The notes beneath the pieces are model-generated. The model ran no database searches. It had not been told where the DNA came from and saw only the letters and a program-made list of their open reading frames with translations. 64,000 nucleotides of DNA from the NCBI GenBank assembly GCA_963666825.2, contig CAXXFE010000001.1:248001-312000 (forward strand), given 5' to 3'. The stretch comes from Saccharicrinis sp963666825. GTDB lineage: Bacteria > Bacteroidota > Bacteroidia > Bacteroidales > Marinilabiliaceae. A program made the translations under genes and the position numbers. Shown piece after piece: positions 1-8,124 of the stretch (the first letter of the stretch is position 1; the number at the start of each line of letters is the position of its first letter).

Positions 1-1950
1 AATAGTTATATCCTGCAAAAAAATCTTCCCATTATCTTCCTCTTCTTCTAATAGTTGAGGATCAAAAACGATAACGCCTTTATTTGTTCCCCAAATCAAT
101 CTTCCATCATGTAATGCATAATGTGAGTTCTGATTAAACGAAGTATTATTTAGTTCAATTTTTGAACTGAAGGATACGATTGCATTTGTGGTTACATTTA
201 ATCTGCACATCCCTTGTTCTGTTCCAATCCATAAAAATTCTCCTGAATGTTCAATACTATTTACAAAATTAGAAGGTAATCCTGAATCCTTGGTAAAGTA
301 TATTTTCTTCTTGGATTTTAAATCATATTTAATTAAACCATCACCACATGTAGCTACCCAAATAATATTATTATTTTGGTAAATATCATAAACCACATGA
401 CCATTAATCAAATTTTCTTGTTCTCCTGTTTCTTTATTAAAAAGAATTAAACCATATGATGTCCCAAGCAGTAAGTACTTTTCATCATAGTCAACCATTA
501 AATAACAGATTACATCTGAATAACTTTTAAAGTGATTCTCTTTTGCTTTATAACAAACTAGATCTCCTCTAATACCTCCAAACCAAATATCCCCATTCCT
601 ATCCTTTATTATATTATAGATAAATTTATTTGAGAAAACGCTATCTGTTTCTTCAAAACATTTTTTATCTAATACTTTTTTTGATTTTGAATCAATTAAA
701 TATAAGCCAGAAGAATAGGTTCCAGCCCAAATACGCCCTGTATTATCCTCGCATAAAGAAAGAAAGACTTGAGATTGTTCCTGATTATTATGAAAAAACG
801 AATACCATTTATTATTTTTCTTATCCAATAAACTCACTCCGTTATTCGTTGCAAACCACAAGTTTCCTTGCTTATCTTCCAATATACTGTTCACATCATC
901 ATTAACAAGAGAATTAGTATTATTTGTTACATGATTAAACTTAGTTAACGAAGTGTTCTCCTGATCAAAAAAAGAGACTCCTCCACTATATGTACAAACC
1001 CAAACTCTCTTATTATTATCAAGATAAATATCATATACTCCATTTCCTTTTAATGAATATGGATTATCCGAATCATCTTTAAAAATAGCCGACACCTTCT
1101 TTGTATAACGATTTATTTCCCATATTCCCTGGCCATCTACTCCAATGGAAATGATTGAATCGGAAATTGATTCAATTGCTAATATTGGTTGGCTGGGGAT
1201 TTCTGGAATCTTTGAAAGTTTCTTTTCCTTGTAATTATCATTAATGTAATAAAAACCATTAGATACACTACCAATCCATAATGTTTGTGTCTTTTCATCA
1301 AAATAAAATTTAGATAATCTAAATTGATCATTTACACTAAATTTAAAATAGTTTTCTGTGGTTAATGTTCGAATGTCATATAATTTTATTTCACCATTAA
1401 CATCATAAAAAAACCTATAATCATCATACCAAGCCAGACTATTTACTTCATTATTCTGTGTTACGGCTATTAATCCTGACTTTTCATCATAAGAAAACAT
1501 TCCAACTGTTGATGCTATCCAAATTTTATTCTGATTATCTATCAATATTGAAGAAACATAAATATATGGATTCCTTATGATCTTAGATATATTAATTACT
1601 TTTTCAAACTGATCTTTTACAGTATTATATTTGAATATTTGCCCATTATTGGCATAAGCAATTAAAATACCATTCTTATATTTAAGATTAACATGAAGAA
1701 CATCGGCTGTTTCATAAGGTAACTCATAAAATTTTATATCATTTTGGGTATAACGAATAACACCCATTTTTGAAGAAATCCAAATAAATCCGTTTGAATC
1801 ACTACATACCATATTGGTTTGGCGAAATGATACACCATATTCTTCATTAAGATTATAAAACCGGGTAACGTCATTGGCTAATACATCCCTTATATTAGAA
1901 AAAAGGCAAATAACAACAATAATCAAAGTAGTATATATCCTAATATTCAT
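1..1950 (-). CDS. Hybrid two-component system regulator, N-terminal sensor part (runs off window)
   Basis: The frame is open for 650 codons from an ATG at 1948-1950 to the window edge, so only the N-terminal part is visible. The first 25 or so residues form a signal or membrane segment (TTLIIVVICLF). The rest is a series of two-component-regulator propeller repeats with the usual motifs, for example GFIWISS, KIWIAST, TLWIGS, RVWVCT, NLWFATNNG, RIWAGTY, DIWFGG and FLWIGTEQG. In Bacteroidota HTCS proteins this periplasmic double propeller binds an oligosaccharide. It is followed by a Y_Y_Y domain, histidine kinase, receiver and AraC-type DNA-binding domain, all of which would lie outside the window. 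It sits downstream of the GH5-GH43 gene, behind a terminator, and is the only possibly intact regulator seen here, since the other HTCS is split by an insertion sequence. The family call is firm. Integrity of the C-terminal part cannot be judged. Confidence 0.88.
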   Translation of the reverse strand, partial: MNIRIYTTLIIVVICLFSNIRDVLANDVTRFYNLNEEYGVSFRQTNMVCSDSNGFIWISSKMGVIRYTQNDIKFYELPYETADVLHVNLKYKNGILIAYANNGQIFKYNTVKDQFEKVINISKIIRNPYIYVSSILIDNQNKIWIASTVGMFSYDEKSGLIAVTQNNEVNSLAWYDDYRFFYDVNGEIKLYDIRTLTTENYFKFSVNDQFRLSKFYFDEKTQTLWIGSVSNGFYYINDNYKEKKLSKIPEIPSQPILAIESISDSIISIGVDGQGIWEINRYTKKVSAIFKDDSDNPYSLKGNGVYDIYLDNNKRVWVCTYSGGVSFFDQENTSLTKFNHVTNNTNSLVNDDVNSILEDKQGNLWFATNNGVSLLDKKNNKWYSFFHNNQEQSQVFLSLCEDNTGRIWAGTYSSGLYLIDSKSKKVLDKKCFEETDSVFSNKFIYNIIKDRNGDIWFGGIRGDLVCYKAKENHFKSYSDVICYLMVDYDEKYLLLGTSYGLILFNKETGEQENLINGHVVYDIYQNNNIIWVATCGDGLIKYDLKSKKKIYFTKDSGLPSNFVNSIEHSGEFLWIGTEQGMCRLNVTTNAIVSFSSKIELNNTSFNQNSHYALHDGRLIWGTNKGVIVFDPQLLEEEEDNGKIFLQDITI

Positions 1951-2314
1951 CTGTTTATAATTTATTTTAATGATCACATAGTCTGCCACAATACACCGGG
2001 AGAACTCGCATCAACAGTCATCTCCATACTGTGAGAAAAATATTTTCATGGCTCGTTTCTTATGCTTATTTAAACAAGTTAAAAACCTATTTGTTAAAAA
2101 TTTTAACATGTTAAAAATATGAAGTAAATATTAGTCTACAAACAATAAATTACTTAAACATCTACTTTTAAACGATAAACACTTATATCGAATATTATAT
2201 TTATCCAGGATTTTAATAAAAAAGTATCAAGATCCAATTAATTTCAAATAAAACTTAATTTAAATCTTGATACTTACATAAATCTATTTTAATATGGAAA
2301 TCTCCTAATACAAT
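1951..2314. other. Non-coding gap upstream of the HTCS gene
   Basis: This 364-base stretch has no convincing gene. It holds the terminator of the GH5-GH43 gene (2222-2275), an AT-rich near-palindrome around 2093-2118 (GTTAAAAATTTTAAC followed by a second GTTAAAA), and a 14-base string at 2046-2059 (TCATGGCTCGTTTC). The same string recurs at 63939-63952 upstream of the first gene of the locus. The promoter of the HTCS gene is presumably here, but no clear Bacteroidota -33/-7 pair could be picked by eye. Confidence 0.5.
2215..2280 (-). terminator. Rho-independent terminator after the GH5-GH43 gene
   Basis: A perfect 12-base inverted repeat, AAGTATCAAGAT at 2222-2233 and ATCTTGATACTT at 2264-2275, encloses a 30-base AT-rich loop. 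Read on the minus strand it is followed by a run of six T. It lies 40 bases beyond the stop codon of the GH5-GH43 gene and separates it from the HTCS gene. Confidence 0.75.
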
Positions 2315-5300
2315 CTATAATCCAGACTCATAAACCTTTTCTCCACCAACAATATAAATACCCCTTGAAAGACCATCTGTGGCATTTTTCCGTTTCACAT
2401 CTGACCTTACTTTAACTCCCATAATGGTATAAACATCTACAATTTCGTTTTCATTGTAATAAACATTATCCTTTGCACTGGATGTATCAAAATTCGAATT
2501 ATTAGTTAAATAAATACGATTAATTACAATATCACAATAACCCACCGACCAAAAGCCAACAATATAAATATGAGTAGGATCAAGAAGTTCACCGATATTA
2601 CTATTATACATCTTAGAAAGAGTTACAACAACTTGTTTTGCGCTGCCAAAATCATATTGAGCAGAACCACCCCAATAATTATTACTGTCAAATAAACGAA
2701 ATGAGGTACCACATGAGTTTGCATTCGCCAGTTCTACCACCAAATATTGATATCCCGAAATATCTATTCCTGCATTATATTCCCAACCACCAAAACCATA
2801 TTGTCCGGTCTTTAATATTTTGGTTGCTTCATTAAATGATCCTGTCGCATATATTGAAGGATTAAACAATTCCTTAGTTAATGGAAATGTAGAAGATGAA
2901 ACTGTACAAGTTTTTGAAATTGGATCACCCAATTCACCTTGATAAGTAATTGTAATTGTTGCTTCACCATCTGCCAAAGCAATAATATTACCATTCACAA
3001 TTTGAATCACATCAGAATTGGAATTACTATACTTTGCTCCTAACGTAACATCTTTTGAATGTCCGTCTTCATAAAAAGCTGTAACTGTTAATGTACTAAC
3101 ACTACCTGTCAATAATTCAACATTATCTGCATCAATAACTAAATCACTTAGTGTTAAAGATTCTTCGGTATAGCCTGTAAACGAATCATCATAAAACGTA
3201 TCTTCATCAAATGTTTGTTCTGTCGAAAACCAATCTACATCCACATATCCTCCGGTTTGAATCGTTGCAAAATTAAAAATACAAAACTTATTTCCTGTAA
3301 ATACTGATAAATTAAACTGCATATCCAGTTCTGTTCCTAAGTCAATATATGTTTCATTATCCAAACTATAAGAAAAGGATGCAATATCAGTTTCTGTATT
3401 AACTTTAGCTCTAAGAAAAATTTCAGCATTATCAATTACTGGTCCTGTTGTTAATAATCCATCATTCATTTGAACGCATGTTTTATGCCCATCAATAACT
3501 TTTATACCTATATAGGCATAAGGATCTTGAAAAACTGCAATTCCAGCCACATCTCCCTCTTGCATATTTTCAATATTCATCTTAATGGTTCCATATGAAT
3601 AGCCTGTATTTGAATGATAGCCTAAAATCCGTTGAGTTAAAGTATTTTGAGCCTCTTTAAGATTTTCAACAACACTAACAGTTTCTAATCTTAAATAATC
3701 CGGATTCTTTGTTAGTGACCATTTACTATTATCTGGATTATGATTCCATCCCCATTGCATACCTAATTCATAATTACGGAAATTATCATTTGTTGGCAGA
3801 TTTTTTACGGGGTGCACCATTCCTACATCAGGTTTAGAATAGGTAGTAACAGCAACACCCTCATTGCCAATAACAGGCCAATTATCTTCCCATTGAACCG
3901 GTTGTAGATTAGGCATTCGACCTAAAGCTCCATTATCCTGAAATAAAATAGTCCACCATTGACCTGTTTGAGTTTCAACCAGCGCACCCTGATGTATATT
4001 ATTATCATCCAAAACCAGCTTTTCCTCATAAGTTCCATATATATTGGTTGATCTTAATACTGTTTGATATGCCGGCCAGCCTCCATAGGTTGCGTATATA
4101 TAATAATAATCACCAATTTTATATAAATGACTTCCTTCAAGTCCCTCTTTTACAGTATACGAATACACTTCCTGAGTAGTACCAGCCATGATATTAAAAT
4201 CGCTGTCCAGTTCTGAAATTTTTAATGTATTAATCCCATAAACTACATATATTTTCCCATCATCATCAAAAAACAATCCCGGATCATAATAACTATTATC
4301 CAGTTCTTTCATTTCCCATGTTCCCTCAGGATCATCTGTTGTTAGCAAGAAACTGCCTTCATCTAAAGTCGTAAACAATAAATAGTATTTTCCATTATTA
4401 TATTTTAAACTTGAGGCCCATTGTCCATGTGAGTATCGATCACAATCATTTAAATTATAACAATCTGTAGATGCAATTTTTTGCAAAGGATTACAGCAAT
4501 ACTCCCAATTCACCAAATCATTAGATTTCAAAATTGTTGCTCCCGGAAAAATATGCATTGTTGTTGAAACCATGTAATATACATCACCAACACGAATTAC
4601 ATCAGGATCAGGGAAGTCGCCATAAATTAGAGGATTTGAATAAGTTCCATTCCCATTATCGCTAGTTTCCTGGTATTTAAAGTCAGCTCTTGGGTAATCT
4701 ACTGTTGCATAATCCTGAAACCAATTATAACAGGGAACAGCACAAGCCTCTTCATTTGACTCATAAGCAAATGTCCAATTCTCAGGTTCTGCATAATGAA
4801 TTAAGTTATCAGGTGCCAATAGATTCCAACTTACGTTACCCGATTCTTTCGTTATATAATTAAAATTTGCTCCAAATCCATCACTCTGAGCTGTACCTGT
4901 TATGCCGGTTCCCCATGTTCCCATATTTTCTCCATCACCATCTTCATCGGGAGACCAATCCACTTCAGTGATAGCAATGGGCGCAAAATCCGCTACGGGT
5001 TTTACGTTTTCATCCCATGCACTTTGAAACGAATCATAATCGTGTACCCCACCCCAATATCCCGGATAAATATGAACCGCATAACCTATATTATCACCTT
5101 CTACAGGATTTAAGGCATAACCCTTGTATTGAGATTGATAACCAGTACCGGGAATCCATAGAATATTTTCAGCCCCATTACTTCTTATAGTGTCAACAAT
5201 TTCCTGAAAAAAGTCTTTTAAAGCATCAAAATGTGGCTGAGAATTGCTACCCATTACTCCATTAGTTCCTAAAATTTTAATAGGTTCATTAGCTAATTCG

Positions 5301-5893
5301 AACATTACATGATTCGCATTTCTCAAAGATTCATGCTGAGAAATATAACCCCAGACTTTTAATAAATATTCATGATATTCCCCTCCTATTGAGATTTCCT
5401 CCGGACAAACACCAGGAGGCCTTAATATAACATAAAGTCCTCGTGTTTTGGCATATTCAATCATTGGAACAATAACATCGTCTATAGCGGTTTTAAATCT
5501 ATCAAAATTAAATTCTGAGATATCATTTTCACTAATACCAGAAACTCCAAGGTTATTTGTCCAATATGGATCAATATGTAATCTTATATAATTAAGATTC
5601 CAGCCTTCTGCAGGATCTGTAAGTAAATCCAAAACGGATTGATTATAATTTAAACATGCTTCCACATTATAATTATTCCAACGATCCCAAATTCCAAATG
5701 CTCCACCATTAAACCAGGGGTTAGGTGTTACAGCTACGCCATGTAAATTTACAATATTACCATGAGGGTCTTTTAAATAACGACCTTCAACATGTAACTT
5801 TGGCGTTGGCATTCCATTCCATGCATATATGGTATGATTAAAGGAAAGTAATAACAATACAATAGCTATCGGTGTAATTAGACTATTCTTCAT
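2315..5893 (-). CDS. Secreted GH5-GH43 bifunctional xylan-degrading enzyme with type IX secretion tail
   Basis: This 1192-residue protein starts with a signal peptide (to about residue 24). Residues 30-400 are a GH5 barrel with the acid/base Glu203 in ELANEP and the nucleophile Glu310 in AITEVDW. Residues 418-715 are a five-bladed GH43 domain with the base in DFPDPDV, the pKa-modulating Asp in YYDPGLFFDDDG and the acid Glu in GLEGSHLY. A GH43-associated beta-sandwich follows (about 720-910), then a BIG2-like Ig domain (about 930-1005), a carbohydrate-binding-like sandwich (about 1015-1140) and a C-terminal sorting tail (VDVYTIMGVKV, GIYIVGGEKVY) of type IX character. GH5 would cut the backbone and GH43 would remove xylose or arabinose, so one cell-surface protein carries two steps. 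It lies 270 bases after susD, behind a terminator and a candidate operator. Its GH43 resembles the broken GH43 at 26884-28473. Family calls are firm; GH5 subfamily and exact substrates are inferred. Confidence 0.88.
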   Translation of the reverse strand: MKNSLITPIAIVLLLLSFNHTIYAWNGMPTPKLHVEGRYLKDPHGNIVNLHGVAVTPNPWFNGGAFGIWDRWNNYNVEACLNYNQSVLDLLTDPAEGWNLNYIRLHIDPYWTNNLGVSGISENDISEFNFDRFKTAIDDVIVPMIEYAKTRGLYVILRPPGVCPEEISIGGEYHEYLLKVWGYISQHESLRNANHVMFELANEPIKILGTNGVMGSNSQPHFDALKDFFQEIVDTIRSNGAENILWIPGTGYQSQYKGYALNPVEGDNIGYAVHIYPGYWGGVHDYDSFQSAWDENVKPVADFAPIAITEVDWSPDEDGDGENMGTWGTGITGTAQSDGFGANFNYITKESGNVSWNLLAPDNLIHYAEPENWTFAYESNEEACAVPCYNWFQDYATVDYPRADFKYQETSDNGNGTYSNPLIYGDFPDPDVIRVGDVYYMVSTTMHIFPGATILKSNDLVNWEYCCNPLQKIASTDCYNLNDCDRYSHGQWASSLKYNNGKYYLLFTTLDEGSFLLTTDDPEGTWEMKELDNSYYDPGLFFDDDGKIYVVYGINTLKISELDSDFNIMAGTTQEVYSYTVKEGLEGSHLYKIGDYYYIYATYGGWPAYQTVLRSTNIYGTYEEKLVLDDNNIHQGALVETQTGQWWTILFQDNGALGRMPNLQPVQWEDNWPVIGNEGVAVTTYSKPDVGMVHPVKNLPTNDNFRNYELGMQWGWNHNPDNSKWSLTKNPDYLRLETVSVVENLKEAQNTLTQRILGYHSNTGYSYGTIKMNIENMQEGDVAGIAVFQDPYAYIGIKVIDGHKTCVQMNDGLLTTGPVIDNAEIFLRAKVNTETDIASFSYSLDNETYIDLGTELDMQFNLSVFTGNKFCIFNFATIQTGGYVDVDWFSTEQTFDEDTFYDDSFTGYTEESLTLSDLVIDADNVELLTGSVSTLTVTAFYEDGHSKDVTLGAKYSNSNSDVIQIVNGNIIALADGEATITITYQGELGDPISKTCTVSSSTFPLTKELFNPSIYATGSFNEATKILKTGQYGFGGWEYNAGIDISGYQYLVVELANANSCGTSFRLFDSNNYWGGSAQYDFGSAKQVVVTLSKMYNSNIGELLDPTHIYIVGFWSVGYCDIVINRIYLTNNSNFDTSSAKDNVYYNENEIVDVYTIMGVKVRSDVKRKNATDGLSRGIYIVGGEKVYESGL

Positions 5894-6040
5894 TTGATTT
5901 TCATAAATTATATAATATCATTCAAATACCATATTGAAATTAATTAATGCACTAAACAAGCATTGAAACAACACAGTAAGACTTAGATATAATAAGGGTA
6001 ACAACTATAATATGAAACAATAATAAATCATTAAATTATT

Positions 6041-6064
6041 TTTGATTTTTAATTTCAGACATTA
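6041..6064 (-). promoter_or_regulatory. Shared 24-base upstream element, copy 1 (candidate operator)
   Basis: The 24 bases here match those at 45398-45421 with a single mismatch (23 of 24). The core on the plus strand is TTTGATTTTTAATT, then T or A, then CAGACATTA. Both copies lie just downstream of a terminator, in the sense of minus-strand transcription, and upstream of a gene that would otherwise be cut off from its operon. This one is about 150 bases before the GH5-GH43 start. A regulator-binding or promoter role is inferred. Confidence 0.55.
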
Positions 6065-6099
6065 GTTTTCTAAAATTAGACATTCCAAAACTATCCATA

Positions 6100-6137
6100 A
6101 ATAAAAAGGGCTGTCTCAAAATTGAGACAACCCTACT
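6100..6137 (-). terminator. Terminator after susD
   Basis: AGGGCTGTCTCAA at 6107-6119 pairs with TTGAGACAACCCT at 6122-6134 (12 of 13 positions, two-base loop). On the minus strand the hairpin is followed by a TTTTTATTTAT stretch. It lies about 25 bases after the susD stop, so full read-through into GH5-GH43 is unlikely. Confidence 0.8.
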
Positions 6138-6163
6138 ATGAAATGATAACTAAAGGTATTAGT

Positions 6164-8113
6164 CTAATTATACCCAGGATTTTGATAGAGATCCTTTTCT
6201 TCCTCACTCATCTCCAATCCATCAAGTTGTCCAATTGGAATAGGACGTAAATACAGGTAATCTTCAATAGAACGAGTATATTCTAAAGCAGTATGATCCC
6301 CATAACTACTTCCACAAATTTCATATGTACCTGCAATTTCATTCCATTTCTGGGTGCGGACCAAGTCAAACCAACGATAACCTTCCCCGAAATATTCTCT
6401 TGATCTTTCCGCAAGAATATAGTCAACTGTTATTTCTGAAGGTGTGGCATCTGTCATTTCTACACTATGATCCTCCACTTTTTCAACGTTACCATTATTA
6501 TCATAACGCCAAACACCGGCACGTGCACGAATAACATTCACCAAATTATATGCTGTTTTTTCACCTTGTACTGATGCACCTTTTACTGCGGCTTCTGCTG
6601 CTAGCAGGTACAATTCAGAGAACTTAGCAATATTATATGGACGAGTACTTCCTGCATTTGGTGATCCCAAACCGCCATCATTATCAGTACGATAAACACC
6701 TAATTTCCACAAACCAGGATATACGATTCTACTTATTCCGTTTGGAGAAATAACAAAATCAGCTCTTCCTGGTAATACACCAGCACCAATATTACTATCT
6801 CCCTGTCCACTTGGATATACTATATTATTATCATCTTCATCTAAAAACGACAGAATAGCATCTCCAGGATAAACTTTCATATTGTTTGCATTATATAAGT
6901 ACTCGCTTGAAACTCCTGCTTTATCCCAGTTACTACGATAAGATGTAGTAAATGTACCATCGTAACGAGAATCATTTGTTTTATCAGCAAAAGTATTTTT
7001 AATGGCACCTATAGTAGGACACATACGTGTCCAGGGACGTCCTAAATGCTGTTCAGCTTCACGTTGAACAGAACTTATGGCAGACCATGTACCATCAGTA
7101 GTACTACTTCTAATCATGGTATAATTCCATGTCATCATCCAAACGGCAAAGTTATCAGGAGCTCCACCACTACCATAAGTTAAGCTACTTCCATTATAAT
7201 ATTCGCTATCTTCAGTATGATCAGCATATAAAAGTATCTCGCTATTACGATCATTTTGAGCCAGGTTTACGTCATAGTATGTTTGCTGTAAACTAAAATC
7301 TCCCGGATTATCAATACCTGCAACGGATACATCGTAAGCTTGTTGAAAATACCAATCTGAATTATGTCCGTCAGGATCAGTTCTATCACATTCCGGATAC
7401 GTAGCAATATTATTTGGATTTTCAAGCCACCATCCATAGGTAAGATAGGCTTTTGCCAAATATAATCTTGCTAAGGTTTTTGTTACACCACCTGTTATAC
7501 GACCAGCATCCGGTAAATTATTTACTGCAATTAACAAATCAGGAAATATTGCTTTAGTATAAACTTCAGGCACAGTATTACGTACTGATATTCTTGAAGG
7601 CGTAGTATTAAATGCTAATTCTCCAGATCCTAAATCCAAAGGCACACCGCCATATGTTTGCACTAACAAAAAATAATCAAAGGCACGAAAGAAACGAGCT
7701 TCTGCAATCAAATCATCCGAAATTCCAACTTTACTGGCGTTTTCAATAACGCCATTAGCTGTATTAATATTAGGAAATGCTACATCCCATAATATACTTG
7801 TAGGATAAGTGCTTGAATTAATTTCAGCTGCACCTGAACAGTCCATTGCTTTAAAGTTTCCATCGGCACTTTGTGCATATGTTGCTTCATCAGTACCTGT
7901 TACACATGAGTTATAATAATAGGCTTGTCCATATATGTAGCGTAAATGTGAATACATTGATGTCAGCCCTCCCATAACACCATTTTCTGTTGAAAAATAC
8001 TCTGGAGTATAAGTTCCACGAGGCGTTTCTTCCAATATATCATCAGAACATGCCATGAGGAATACAGTCATCATCAATACCCCAATTATTGTTTTAATAT
8101 TTATAAGTTTCAT
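6164..8113 (-). CDS. SusD/RagB-family outer-membrane glycan-binding lipoprotein
   Basis: This is the surface-exposed partner of the SusC transporter. It caps the barrel and captures xylan oligosaccharides. The ATG at 8111-8113 is preferred over an upstream TTG in the same frame at 8122, because the protein then begins MKLINIK, a hydrophobic stretch and a lipobox ending in Cys22 (FLMACSDD). The SDD just after the cysteine resembles the Bacteroidota surface-export signal. The N-terminal pattern ETPRGTYTPEYFSTENG and the C-terminal ERSREYFGEGYRWFDLVRT are hallmarks of the RagB/SusD fold. Its length (649 residues) is slightly above average for the family. It follows susC by 11 bases, the normal order, and is closed by a terminator. 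Ligand specificity cannot be read from the sequence; arabinoxylan is inferred from the neighbours. Confidence 0.95.
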   Translation of the reverse strand: MKLINIKTIIGVLMMTVFLMACSDDILEETPRGTYTPEYFSTENGVMGGLTSMYSHLRYIYGQAYYYNSCVTGTDEATYAQSADGNFKAMDCSGAAEINSSTYPTSILWDVAFPNINTANGVIENASKVGISDDLIAEARFFRAFDYFLLVQTYGGVPLDLGSGELAFNTTPSRISVRNTVPEVYTKAIFPDLLIAVNNLPDAGRITGGVTKTLARLYLAKAYLTYGWWLENPNNIATYPECDRTDPDGHNSDWYFQQAYDVSVAGIDNPGDFSLQQTYYDVNLAQNDRNSEILLYADHTEDSEYYNGSSLTYGSGGAPDNFAVWMMTWNYTMIRSSTTDGTWSAISSVQREAEQHLGRPWTRMCPTIGAIKNTFADKTNDSRYDGTFTTSYRSNWDKAGVSSEYLYNANNMKVYPGDAILSFLDEDDNNIVYPSGQGDSNIGAGVLPGRADFVISPNGISRIVYPGLWKLGVYRTDNDGGLGSPNAGSTRPYNIAKFSELYLLAAEAAVKGASVQGEKTAYNLVNVIRARAGVWRYDNNGNVEKVEDHSVEMTDATPSEITVDYILAERSREYFGEGYRWFDLVRTQKWNEIAGTYEICGSSYGDHTALEYTRSIEDYLYLRPIPIGQLDGLEMSEEEKDLYQNPGYN

Positions 8114-8124
8114 TATTATCAATT

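Noticed and set aside
2093..2118. AT-rich palindrome near 2.1 kb as an operator
   Set aside because: It consists almost only of A and T with low complexity, and no second copy was found, so it is not reported as an operator.
8120..8122. TTG start for the SusD gene
   Set aside because: The ATG at 8111-8113 in the same frame gives a perfect lipoprotein signal and normal distance from susC, so the TTG adds three residues without support.
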